Assembly: GCF_900186965.1 (NCBI RefSeq)
Contig: NZ_LT906457.1
Span: 1-64,000 of the forward strand
Direction of reading: 5' to 3'
Source of the DNA: Legionella spiritensis
GTDB taxonomy: Bacteria; Pseudomonadota; Gammaproteobacteria; Legionellales; Legionellaceae
Length of the DNA: 64,000 nt
This document shows positions 10,604 to 17,839 of this stretch, one piece after another (positions within the stretch are counted from its first letter, which is position 1; every line of letters starts with the position of its first letter). The translations under genes were made by a program, and so were the position numbers. Below the pieces are notes generated by a model. That model worked only from the letters and a program-made list of their open reading frames with translations. It did no database searches and had not been told where the DNA came from.

Positions 10604-11077
10604 TCATTCGGTACCCTGGTTACGGTTTTCCGTCATGGCTTCGTCAAGTGAATCCAGTGTTTGGCCGCCGTAAAGGGTTGTAACCCATTGTCCCTGTGGA
10701 TTGAATACAAAGGTAGCCGGTACGCCCCGTATATCGCCCAAATGCAAGACGTTGCCCGGATCCTGCCGTAAACTGGGGTAAGTGATGCCGTATTGTTTAA
10801 TCAGTTTCATTTGCTCCGGTACCGGCAGGGCATCGTAGTTAACCGCAAACAAGGCCACTTTTCTCTTTCTGTTTTGATAAAACCGGTTTAGCTCTTTAAT
10901 TTCATCGAGACAGGGTTGGCACCAGCTCGCCCAGTAATTTATGAACACCCATTTACCTTGCAAGGCGGCAAAGGAAATGCGTCTCCCGTCTATATCAGTC
11001 AGGGTAACACCGGCATGGATGGCCGTGTTGAAGGCAAGAAACAGCAATAAAAGGGGTAATCGTTTAAAAAATGCCAC
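10604..11077 (-). CDS. Exported TlpA/ResA-like thioredoxin
   Basis: This is a periplasmic thiol-disulfide oxidoreductase of the TlpA/DsbE group, probably a reductant for secreted or cytochrome-related thiols. The 157-residue product has an N-terminal signal peptide (about 1-22, ending IHA), a thioredoxin fold with the WCQPC active site (cysteines 53 and 56), and the cis-proline loop GVPATF near residue 118. It lies between hflX and the phospholipase gene, matching the L. pneumophila order. The substrate is not determined. Confidence 0.85.
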   Translation of the reverse strand: MAFFKRLPLLLLFLAFNTAIHAGVTLTDIDGRRISFAALQGKWVFINYWASWCQPCLDEIKELNRFYQNRKRKVALFAVNYDALPVPEQMKLIKQYGITYPSLRQDPGNVLHLGDIRGVPATFVFNPQGQWVTTLYGGQTLDSLDEAMTENRNQGTE

Positions 11078-11096
11078 GACAAATTCTCCGTTAGGT

Positions 11097-11130
11097 CAGG
11101 CTCTGTGAACCAAAATTTTCACAGAGCCTG
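11097..11130. repeat. 34-bp palindromic mini-element
   Basis: A near-perfect palindrome of the form CAGGCTCTGTGAACC...TTTTCACAGAGCCTG, made almost entirely of the two terminal repeats of the MITE-like family with no interior. It lies 20 bp upstream of the thioredoxin gene, where a hairpin could influence expression. The sequence downstream (GGGTGTGTCC) resembles that beside the copy at 14120-14131. Confidence 0.6.
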
Positions 11131-11290
11131 GGGTGTGTCCTGATCTAAAAATTGGCAGGTTGGGTTGCTAATTTGATAACCCGCTCTGTCAAAATTAAAA
11201 AGTATCAATAGATTTTGGTTAAATAGTCATCATTTTAGCATGACTCGCACAGAAATGGACAAATTACGAAAGTCCTTTTCTGGCAGGGGA

Positions 11291-12865
11291 TTACAGGCGA
11301 TTACTTGCTGATTCCACAACCGTTTCGTTGTCCATAACAGGTTTTTCCGACCTGGATGGATACATACCATGGCTGGCGAGACCATATCGATGTGGATTCG
11401 GACTGGCCGATTTACGCCAATCGATGATAGTTTCACTCTCCCCTGGGGTTGTTTCACAAGGTGGCGTGGGAAGAGGCTTGCGATGGGGATTGCGCTGCAG
11501 CTCATCCTCTTCAATGCGAATCCGTTCATCTGCCGTTAAAGGTTGTTCCTTGCCTTCGAAGATAAACGGAAGCAGTCGTAATTGCGCAACAAGCTTGAAT
11601 GCGGATAGTTTATTGCGCACCTCTTTATAACCACAGGCTTTGGGATTGGCGCGTATCGCGTCAAGCTCCGACGGTGAGATTACCGGAATCCGGTTTAAAG
11701 GATTGCGAACGTATATTTCGCCATGATCGCCCGGAACAAATAAAGGTTTGGGCTGACGAATGTTGTCATCGAGATCAGGCAAATATTCCAGTCCGCCGTA
11801 TTGTTGCGGTTCAGGAATATCCTCCCCGTTTAATACCCGCTCCAAATCCTGTAAGGAGCATTGCATTCCGGCAATACAGGCCTTTTTGTTAAAATAATTG
11901 CGGCAGATATCAAAATCGTCATCTCCGGTCGCGGGTGTCGTTGGTGCGTTTTTGTCCGGTGTTGGATCATAAATTCGTTTGGTATTTACTCCGATCCGGT
12001 TTAGTTCATTATGAAAATTATTGGCCAAAATTCCGCCCATTGTTGTGCCGAAACGTTGTGGAAGCAGCACCCGCAAATCCCCCATCATCGCCATATGACC
12101 GGCGGCAAAATGATCCGAGAAATAATGAAAGGTAAAACATTCGATACCTACAGCCAGAGCATGATAACGATGGGCCAAATCCCTGATAATTTCGGAGGTA
12201 AGCGGGCTGTGTGCGGATTCAAGCTGTTTCCATATATCCCGAATTTCTTCGTGTTGAGGTTGATAATCCCCGTTTTCGGCAAGTTGATACAGTTCGTAAG
12301 CGATGCGGGTGGCATTCAGCGCGAGATGATGGCCGAGGGTATAAACCCGTACGGACCAGGGTGTGAAGTGGGTTTGATTACGGTTTAAGAGTTCGCCATA
12401 ATTTTTTACCCGCAGGTAAATCATCAATTGTCTGGCGTAATCATTTAGTGTTGTTGAAAAAGGGATGTAGCTGGCCTGGCTAATCGTATATATTTTGTCG
12501 ATATCCTTGCGGCGGACATCCGGTGCGGCCAGATTGTTGTAGGCATCCATTAACGCGTTTTGCTCTTCCGGAAGAACAGGTTGACGAATTAAATGGCGGC
12601 CAAGCGCCTCCGTACTGTCAAAATCATGGCAAGGCGGTAGATTAAGCTTCATATCCCATTGGTAGGATGTGTAATAATCTCCGGCCATCGCCACAATTTC
12701 TCCGGTCGACAGTTCTATATCCATGGGTTCGGGGAGGGTTTGGTCAAATCGCATTAGCCGTATGCGAATTTCTCCCTGTTCGCCGTAATAAAGATAAGGA
12801 TTGTTGTGCTCCGAAAGATCTATGCGTAAGTGGTTTCCGACTTCGGTGTGTTCCAGTGTATTCAT
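11291..12865 (-). CDS. plcC: Zinc metallophospholipase C, PlcC/CegC1 type
   Basis: The 524-residue product resembles the Legionella zinc phospholipase C family, whose member PlcC/CegC1 (lpg0012) is a Dot/Icm effector lying near hfq-hflX in L. pneumophila. Features include MAGDYYTS (about 60-67, like the AGDFYG motif), GHHLALNA (178-185) and FHYFSDHFAAGH (246-257), where histidines and an aspartate probably bind zinc. A proline- and charge-rich tail follows from about 470. The frame opens 31 codons earlier, but ATG 12865 is chosen because AAGGAA lies eight bases upstream. No N-terminal Sec signal is seen, fitting type IV export. The assignment rests on motifs and synteny. Confidence 0.75.
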   Translation of the reverse strand: MNTLEHTEVGNHLRIDLSEHNNPYLYYGEQGEIRIRLMRFDQTLPEPMDIELSTGEIVAMAGDYYTSYQWDMKLNLPPCHDFDSTEALGRHLIRQPVLPEEQNALMDAYNNLAAPDVRRKDIDKIYTISQASYIPFSTTLNDYARQLMIYLRVKNYGELLNRNQTHFTPWSVRVYTLGHHLALNATRIAYELYQLAENGDYQPQHEEIRDIWKQLESAHSPLTSEIIRDLAHRYHALAVGIECFTFHYFSDHFAAGHMAMMGDLRVLLPQRFGTTMGGILANNFHNELNRIGVNTKRIYDPTPDKNAPTTPATGDDDFDICRNYFNKKACIAGMQCSLQDLERVLNGEDIPEPQQYGGLEYLPDLDDNIRQPKPLFVPGDHGEIYVRNPLNRIPVISPSELDAIRANPKACGYKEVRNKLSAFKLVAQLRLLPFIFEGKEQPLTADERIRIEEDELQRNPHRKPLPTPPCETTPGESETIIDWRKSASPNPHRYGLASHGMYPSRSEKPVMDNETVVESASNRL

Positions 12866-13051
12866 AAGACGTTCCTTTTCCCTGGATTTATCCTGATTTT
12901 TCAGAATAAGCGAAAGCGTTATGTCCGGCAATGAGGTGAGAAACAGGCCGCTGGTCAAAACAAATCATTTTGACTAAGCTAGAAAGGGACGGCTTCGATT
13001 TTGTCACGTCGTCACCCTGGAAAATTTCTTTTGCCATTGCGAGGCAGTACC

Positions 13052-13888
13052 ATGGTTACCATCACAATCAGTCAACTCCTGACCGGCACTCTGATGCGGG
13101 AAGGCGCCGGCGTTAAATTACACCGCTACATAGGTGCCGATCGACAGAATCCTTATGAGCCTTTTTTGCTGTTTGATTTTTTTGACAGCTCCGATCCCAT
13201 GGATTACCTGGCCGGATTTCCACAGCATCCGCATCGCGGCTTTGAAACGGTGACGTATCTGCTTGATGGCCGGATAACCCATCAGGATAATCATGGTCAT
13301 CAGGGAACGATAGATGCAGGCGGCGTGCAATGGATGACCGCTGGCAGCGGTATTATTCATTCCGAGATGCCGCAGCAGGGTCTTAACGGGCGAATGAGAG
13401 GGTTGCAACTCTGGCTGAATTTACCGGCTGACCGTAAATGGACACCGCCTGCCTATCAGGAGTTTACGGCCGATCAATTGCCAGTGGAAACATTGGCCTC
13501 AGGTGTTCGTATCAAGGCTATTGCCGGAAAAACGCCGGCAGGGATGCCTTCACCGGTGAAAGGTATTGCGACCGACCCCTTGTTTCTCGATATCAGCCTG
13601 CCTGCCGGACAAACCTTCACACAACCGGTTTCTCCCGGCCATCAAGCCATCCTGTTTGTACTGGATGGGACCGTGTTTATTGAGCGGCAGTCAGTCGAAG
13701 CCCAAGTGCTTGCGGTTCTTACCGATGGTGATCAGATCACCATCAGCGCGGATGAAAACCCTGTTCACTGCCTGCTCGTCACTGCTAAAAAACTGCGAGA
13801 ACCGATAGCGCGCCTCGGGCCTTTTGTCATGAATACCCACGAAGAAGTCATGGACGCTCTGGACGATTTTCGCAACAATCGTTTCTAG
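13052..13888 (+). CDS. Pirin family protein
   Basis: This is a bicupin of the pirin family; members bind iron, and some have quercetinase-like activity or act as cofactors of transcription, so the precise role is open. The 278-residue product shows the metal site: HPHRGFETVTY with His59 and His61, then HSEMP with His103 and Glu105. An open frame starts at 13001, but ATG 13052 has a GAGGCAG ribosome site and gives the family N terminus. The TAG stop at 13886-13888 lies within CTAG and is directly followed by a MITE-like end. Confidence 0.9.
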   Translation: MVTITISQLLTGTLMREGAGVKLHRYIGADRQNPYEPFLLFDFFDSSDPMDYLAGFPQHPHRGFETVTYLLDGRITHQDNHGHQGTIDAGGVQWMTAGSGIIHSEMPQQGLNGRMRGLQLWLNLPADRKWTPPAYQEFTADQLPVETLASGVRIKAIAGKTPAGMPSPVKGIATDPLFLDISLPAGQTFTQPVSPGHQAILFVLDGTVFIERQSVEAQVLAVLTDGDQITISADENPVHCLLVTAKKLREPIARLGPFVMNTHEEVMDALDDFRNNRF

Positions 13889-14119
13889 GTTCTGTGAACC
13901 AATTTTTTCCGCTCGAAAACAAGACAACTATAGTTGCGCAACAACTAATAATTTCTTGTAGCCCGTCATGAAGGCGAAGCCGTAATGCGGGATAACGTTC
14001 CTAACTGGCACAGCAAACCCGCAATACGGCTGCAGGCCTCCTTACGGGCTACGGCCTTTTCGCAAAAAAATGGTGTCAATTGGCCGCATTTGCAGCTGTG
14101 AAATTTTTTGTTCACAGAA
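13889..14119. repeat. Full-length MITE-like element with fold-back core
   Basis: About 231 bp is bounded by gttctgtgaacc on the left and gttcacagaa on the right. Inside is the complete inverted-arm core (13958-14052): GTAGCCCGTCATGAAGGCGA... and ...GGCCTCCTTACGGGCTAC. CTAG precedes it, supplied by the pirin stop codon; the right flank is TGAG. It is the best-preserved large member of the family and sits 16 bp from the IS5-family element whose ends it shares. Confidence 0.8.
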
Positions 14120-14135
14120 TGAGGACACGCCCTAG

Positions 14136-14997
14136 GTTCCGTGAACAAAATTTCTAACGCATCCATATCAGCGCTCCGGCAAAGTGAATAAACCCTAAGA
14201 ATGCTGAAATGGTTTTATCGAAACGTGAAAAAACCCTGCGGAAATGCTTTATTTTTGAGAAAAAAGTTTCGATTAAGAACCGCTCTTTATAGACCTCGTT
14301 ATCAATTTTTCTTGGACATTTTACATGCTTTCTCGATGGGATCACCGGACAACAATTATGACTCTTCAGGGAGCTAATGAATGGCTGTGAATCATATCCT
14401 TTATCAGCAAGTACTAATGTATTGCGCTGTTCTTTTAGCAATTCAGCCGCTTGAGTAATGTCGTTTCTGTGTCCGCCTGTTAGAGTAAATCGAATAGGGT
14501 TACCTAACCCATCAACCACAGCATGTATTTTGGTAGTAAAGCCCCCTTTACTACGGCCCAGTGCCTGAGCTTCGTTTCCTTGTTTGCTATAGCCTGATGC
14601 GCAAGCATGAGCACGCACAATCGTTGCATCGATCATAACGGCCTGATCATCAATATCACTGACTGAACACATTAATTCAGACCAAATGCCTCGATCAGAC
14701 CAAGCTTTATATCGTCTGTGAACCTGGCGCCAATGCCCATAATAATCAGGAAGAAGACGCCATTGACATCCCGTCCGCAATATATACCAAATCCCTTCTA
14801 TAAATCGGCGCAATCTCTTTTCTTCTTGTGTATGAAGACCTTTTATTCCTCGCAAAAAAGAATAGAGTCGGTTCCATACTTGCTCTGATATGTTATTATT
14901 CATTTTGGCAGTTTTTTAGTGATTTTTCGACGGCAAATCGTATTTCACTATAGAAACTGCCTTTTTTTCAACTAATTAGAAATTTTGTTCACGGAAC
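14136..14997 (-). mobile_element. IS5-family insertion sequence
   Basis: An 862-bp element has perfect terminal inverted repeats of about 22 bp (gttccgtgaacaaaatttct) flanked by a CTAG duplication (14132-14135 and 14998-15001). It carries one intact transposase gene on the minus strand. CTAG or YTAR targets are typical of several IS5-family subgroups. Intact ends and reading frame suggest it may be active, and it could act on the shorter elements that share its ends. Confidence 0.92.
14154..14903 (-). CDS. IS5-family DDE transposase
   Basis: The 249-residue product catalyses cut-and-paste movement of the surrounding element. It has an N-terminal helix-turn-helix/DUF4096-like part (about 1-75) and a DDE catalytic core with Asp92 in MIDATIV, Asp167 in LADKGYDS and Glu212 in ERFLIETFFSKIKHFRR. 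The frame is uninterrupted and spans most of the element, so the protein is probably functional. Its own stop lies inside the terminal repeat. Confidence 0.93.
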   Translation of the reverse strand: MNNNISEQVWNRLYSFLRGIKGLHTQEEKRLRRFIEGIWYILRTGCQWRLLPDYYGHWRQVHRRYKAWSDRGIWSELMCSVSDIDDQAVMIDATIVRAHACASGYSKQGNEAQALGRSKGGFTTKIHAVVDGLGNPIRFTLTGGHRNDITQAAELLKEQRNTLVLADKGYDSQPFISSLKSHNCCPVIPSRKHVKCPRKIDNEVYKERFLIETFFSKIKHFRRVFSRFDKTISAFLGFIHFAGALIWMR

Positions 14998-15054
14998 CTA
15001 GTACTGTTTCCATTTAGTTTTGACAGGTAGCATTGCACAAAGTGTGCCATTTCT

Positions 15055-15139
15055 TGTCATTCCCGCGCAGGCGGGAATTTATGCCTGATATAGCACAGAG
15101 CCAATTTAGCCATAGATTCCCGCCTGCGCGGGAATGACA
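15055..15139. repeat. Large hairpin made of two dRS3-like 20-mers
   Basis: A perfect 24-bp inverted repeat (TGTCATTCCCGCGCAGGCGG... at 15055-15078 and its complement at 15116-15139) encloses 37 bp. Each arm contains a self-palindromic ATTCCC-N8-GGGAAT core. A decayed copy is at 3592-3656. It lies in the 352-bp gap between the IS element and the TSUP gene, which holds no other feature except the probable promoter region of the permease. Confidence 0.75.
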
Positions 15140-15349
15140 GGCGCCTGCCAAAACCAGATGGAAGTGATGCTAGTGACTTGCCAATATTTTGTTCTTAAAA
15201 AAATCAAACTGACTATTCCGTTGTTTGTCATGCGAACCTTGGGTTATACTTCTTTCTCATCTCCATAACTCAAGGACGGTATTGGTATTTTGCAATGGAC
15301 TGCTCAGAATTAATGAATAGAATTCCATAAAATTGATGTTGAGAGCTTC

Positions 15350-16246
15350 ATGGCGATTTCCCTGATCATTGTTTCTATCCTGTTACTCACGCTGGTTTGC
15401 GTGGCGGCCATGTTTTATCGCCTGAAAAAACAGCCTCGGGTTGACTTGTCGCCACTGGATTACATCAAATTGACCGCCAGCGGTGTTATTGCCTTTATAG
15501 CCGATACGCTTGGAATAGGAAGTTTTGCTGTTAATGTGACGCTGGCCAAATTATTGGGAACATTTCCCGACGATGAATTGCCTGCGGTCAATAACGGCGC
15601 CCAGGTCATACCTGGTACTATCGAGTCGTTATTTTTTATGCAAATTGTCGATGTCGATCTGGCCACCTTGTTAGTACTGGTTTTTGGTACTTGCCTGGGT
15701 GGCGTTATCGGCGGTACGGTGGTTAGCCGTCTGAGTAAACAATCTATTCGTCTGGCCATGATGTGCTGTTTTACCTTGATCATCGTGTTGCTTGTCTGTC
15801 ATCAGCTGCGTTTGATGCCTGTTCATGGTGAGGTGGTCGAATTGCACACTTATAAACTGGCCATTGGCTTTGTGGCTATGATGATTTGCGGCGCATTAAC
15901 CTCGGTTGGTATCGGCTTGTTTGTTATGGTACAGGCTGTGTTATTTTTATTGAATGTCTCACCGATGGTCGCGTTTCCGATTATGACCACGGCAGGCGCC
16001 ATGCAACAACCGCTGACAACCCTTGTTTTTTTGCAATATGATAGAATTCCGTTGAAAAAAACGCTCGTTTTGAGCCTGGCCGGAATCATTGGGGTGATTA
16101 TAACTATTCCGATATTTAATCATCTGACCGTAACCTGGTTACATTCGTTACTGCTTTTGATTTTAATTTATAATCTTTATGCGATAAGCCGAACTTATTT
16201 CCGCCTAAGGCCAGGAATTCAAGCCGAGCAATTAGCCGCGACCTGA
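15350..16246 (+). CDS. TSUP-family permease (TauE/SafE-like)
   Basis: This is an inner-membrane permease of the TauE/SafE (TSUP) family, which moves small organic or sulfur-containing anions; the substrate cannot be told. The 298-residue product has about eight hydrophobic segments in two related halves. The first half contains GVIAFIADTLGIGSFAVN and the second a matching GALTSVGIGLFVMVQ, the family's glycine-rich repeat signature. It lies 33 bp upstream of the GDSL lipase gene on the same strand and may be co-transcribed. Confidence 0.85.
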   Translation: MAISLIIVSILLLTLVCVAAMFYRLKKQPRVDLSPLDYIKLTASGVIAFIADTLGIGSFAVNVTLAKLLGTFPDDELPAVNNGAQVIPGTIESLFFMQIVDVDLATLLVLVFGTCLGGVIGGTVVSRLSKQSIRLAMMCCFTLIIVLLVCHQLRLMPVHGEVVELHTYKLAIGFVAMMICGALTSVGIGLFVMVQAVLFLLNVSPMVAFPIMTTAGAMQQPLTTLVFLQYDRIPLKKTLVLSLAGIIGVIITIPIFNHLTVTWLHSLLLLILIYNLYAISRTYFRLRPGIQAEQLAAT

Positions 16247-16278
16247 TAAGTAAAAAGTGAGCTTTAAGGAAGAAGTCT

Positions 16279-17358
16279 ATGAAAAAAATAGCGGGTTTAT
16301 TGGCAGGGTTGATGTTGAGTTTGGCCTGCCTTGCTGCGAACAAACAGTTTGACACCATGGTTATTTTCGGCGACAGCCTGTCGGATAACGGCAATATTTA
16401 TCGTTATCTTTGGTATTACCTGCCGGCGTCTCCCCCGTATTTTGAAGGTCATTTTTCAAACGGGCCTTTGTGGGTAGAGTATTTATATGGCCATTATTTT
16501 CCCGGCGATTATCAGGAAGGTTTTCAGGATTACGCTGTTGGTGGGGCCGGGGCCGTTCTGTCCTACAAGGAAAATTTACCGTTTACCCTGACGTTTGAAC
16601 TGGATAACTATTTGTATTGGCATACTTATGGCCGCAAGGAGACCACATTATACGCCATCTGGATCGGGGGAAATAATTACATTAACGGCCCAACCAATAT
16701 TGAACCGTTGACCGATGGTGTTACGGCGGCCATTGGAAATGTTATTGAACGTTTGATAGGTTATGGCGGCAATAAGTTTCTTATTGCCAATCTTCCGGAT
16801 TTGGGAAGTTTGCCACAGGCCAGAGACAACCAGACCCAGCAATTGCTCACGGATTTAACGCTGGCTCATAATAGCAAGCTCGCTTATCAGGTTGAGGTAT
16901 TACGGGCAAAATATCCCGAGGTTACGTTCATTTATTTTGACACGTATCGTTATTTTAACGAAGCCATTGCCAGTCCCGGTGATTATGGTCTTAATAATGT
17001 CAGCGACCCTTGTTATCTCGGTGGTTACACGGGCTGGCTTAAAGCCATGTTGCCGGATGATGATCAGTTGTATCAGGCGATGAAGGAGCAGCATCCTGAT
17101 CTCACGGAGCAGCAATGGTCTATGATAAAATCAAATCCGCAATTGCATGAAGCGGTGGTAACCGGATATGTCTACGCGTTATTTCCTGAACACGCGCGGG
17201 AAGAACCATTGCGCTGTGATGATTATTTATTCTGGGATCGCGTTCATCCGACGACGTTTATACATCAATTATTGGCTGAAAAAGCCGGGGAATTGATAGA
17301 CGAGGCGGGTTTATTGGCTGTTATGCCGGACGACTCGTCCGGCCCTGGCAAAGGTTAA
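16279..17358 (+). CDS. Secreted GDSL lipase/acyltransferase (PlaC-like)
   Basis: This is a GDSL/SGNH hydrolase, likely a secreted phospholipase A/lysophospholipase or acyltransferase of the group that includes Legionella PlaA, PlaC and PlaD. The 359-residue product has a signal peptide (1-19, ending CLA), block I FGDSLSDNGN with nucleophile Ser33, a block III-like WIGGNNY, and a C-terminal WDRVHPT with the catalytic Asp and His. Two cysteines (in DPCYLGG and LRCDDY) bracket an insertion of about 60 residues just before the catalytic His, resembling the disulfide loop that regulates PlaC. Ribosome site AAGGAAG is present. The exact paralogue is not assigned. Confidence 0.85.
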   Translation: MKKIAGLLAGLMLSLACLAANKQFDTMVIFGDSLSDNGNIYRYLWYYLPASPPYFEGHFSNGPLWVEYLYGHYFPGDYQEGFQDYAVGGAGAVLSYKENLPFTLTFELDNYLYWHTYGRKETTLYAIWIGGNNYINGPTNIEPLTDGVTAAIGNVIERLIGYGGNKFLIANLPDLGSLPQARDNQTQQLLTDLTLAHNSKLAYQVEVLRAKYPEVTFIYFDTYRYFNEAIASPGDYGLNNVSDPCYLGGYTGWLKAMLPDDDQLYQAMKEQHPDLTEQQWSMIKSNPQLHEAVVTGYVYALFPEHAREEPLRCDDYLFWDRVHPTTFIHQLLAEKAGELIDEAGLLAVMPDDSSGPGKG

Positions 17359-17362
17359 CGAG

Positions 17363-17839
17363 ATGGAAGAGCATAAGAGTAAATCGCAAAAAAAACGCGA
17401 TGCGGAAGCATTGCAGAAATTTGGAGTCAAACTTATTGATTTGAACGTGTCGGATCTGGAGAGATTACCCCTTCCTGCTCCGCTGCGACAGGCGATTATG
17501 GATGCTAAAACCATAAAAGGGCATGGCGGAGTAAGACGGCAATCGCAATTAATCGGCAAATTGATGAGGGCGTCTGACAGCGATGCTATTATTGCAGCCT
17601 ATGAAGAGCTTTTGGCGGACAGCCGATCCCAAACCGCTTTGTTTCATGAAATAGAGCATTGGCGTGATCGATTAATTAACGGGGATAAGGACGCGTTAAC
17701 CGAGTTTGTCAATCAATATCAACCACAAGATGTGCAACAGTTGCGTCAATTGGTTAAAAAGGTGGCTGAAGATCAGCAAAACAATCGCAATACAGGTGCG
17801 TCAACAGCACTGTTTCGTTTTTTAAGGTCCTGTTTATAA
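17363..17839 (+). CDS. darP: Ribosome-associated protein DarP (YjgA, DUF615)
   Basis: DarP/YjgA assists late assembly of the 50S subunit. The 158-residue product has the family pattern: a charged N terminus (KSKSQKKRDAEALQKFG), ERLPLPAPLRQAI, then KGHGGVRRQSQLIGKLMR and a helical C-terminal half. Length agrees with the family. It starts five bases after the GDSL gene and its TAA shares one base with the ATG of rlmKL, so the three genes probably form a transcription unit. Pairing with an rRNA methyltransferase fits a ribosome-biogenesis role. Confidence 0.9.
   Translation: MEEHKSKSQKKRDAEALQKFGVKLIDLNVSDLERLPLPAPLRQAIMDAKTIKGHGGVRRQSQLIGKLMRASDSDAIIAAYEELLADSRSQTALFHEIEHWRDRLINGDKDALTEFVNQYQPQDVQQLRQLVKKVAEDQQNNRNTGASTALFRFLRSCL

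Noticed and set aside
12866-13051. PmrA box upstream of the phospholipase gene
   Set aside because: cegC1 is reported as PmrA-regulated, but no TTAA-type tandem box could be seen here.
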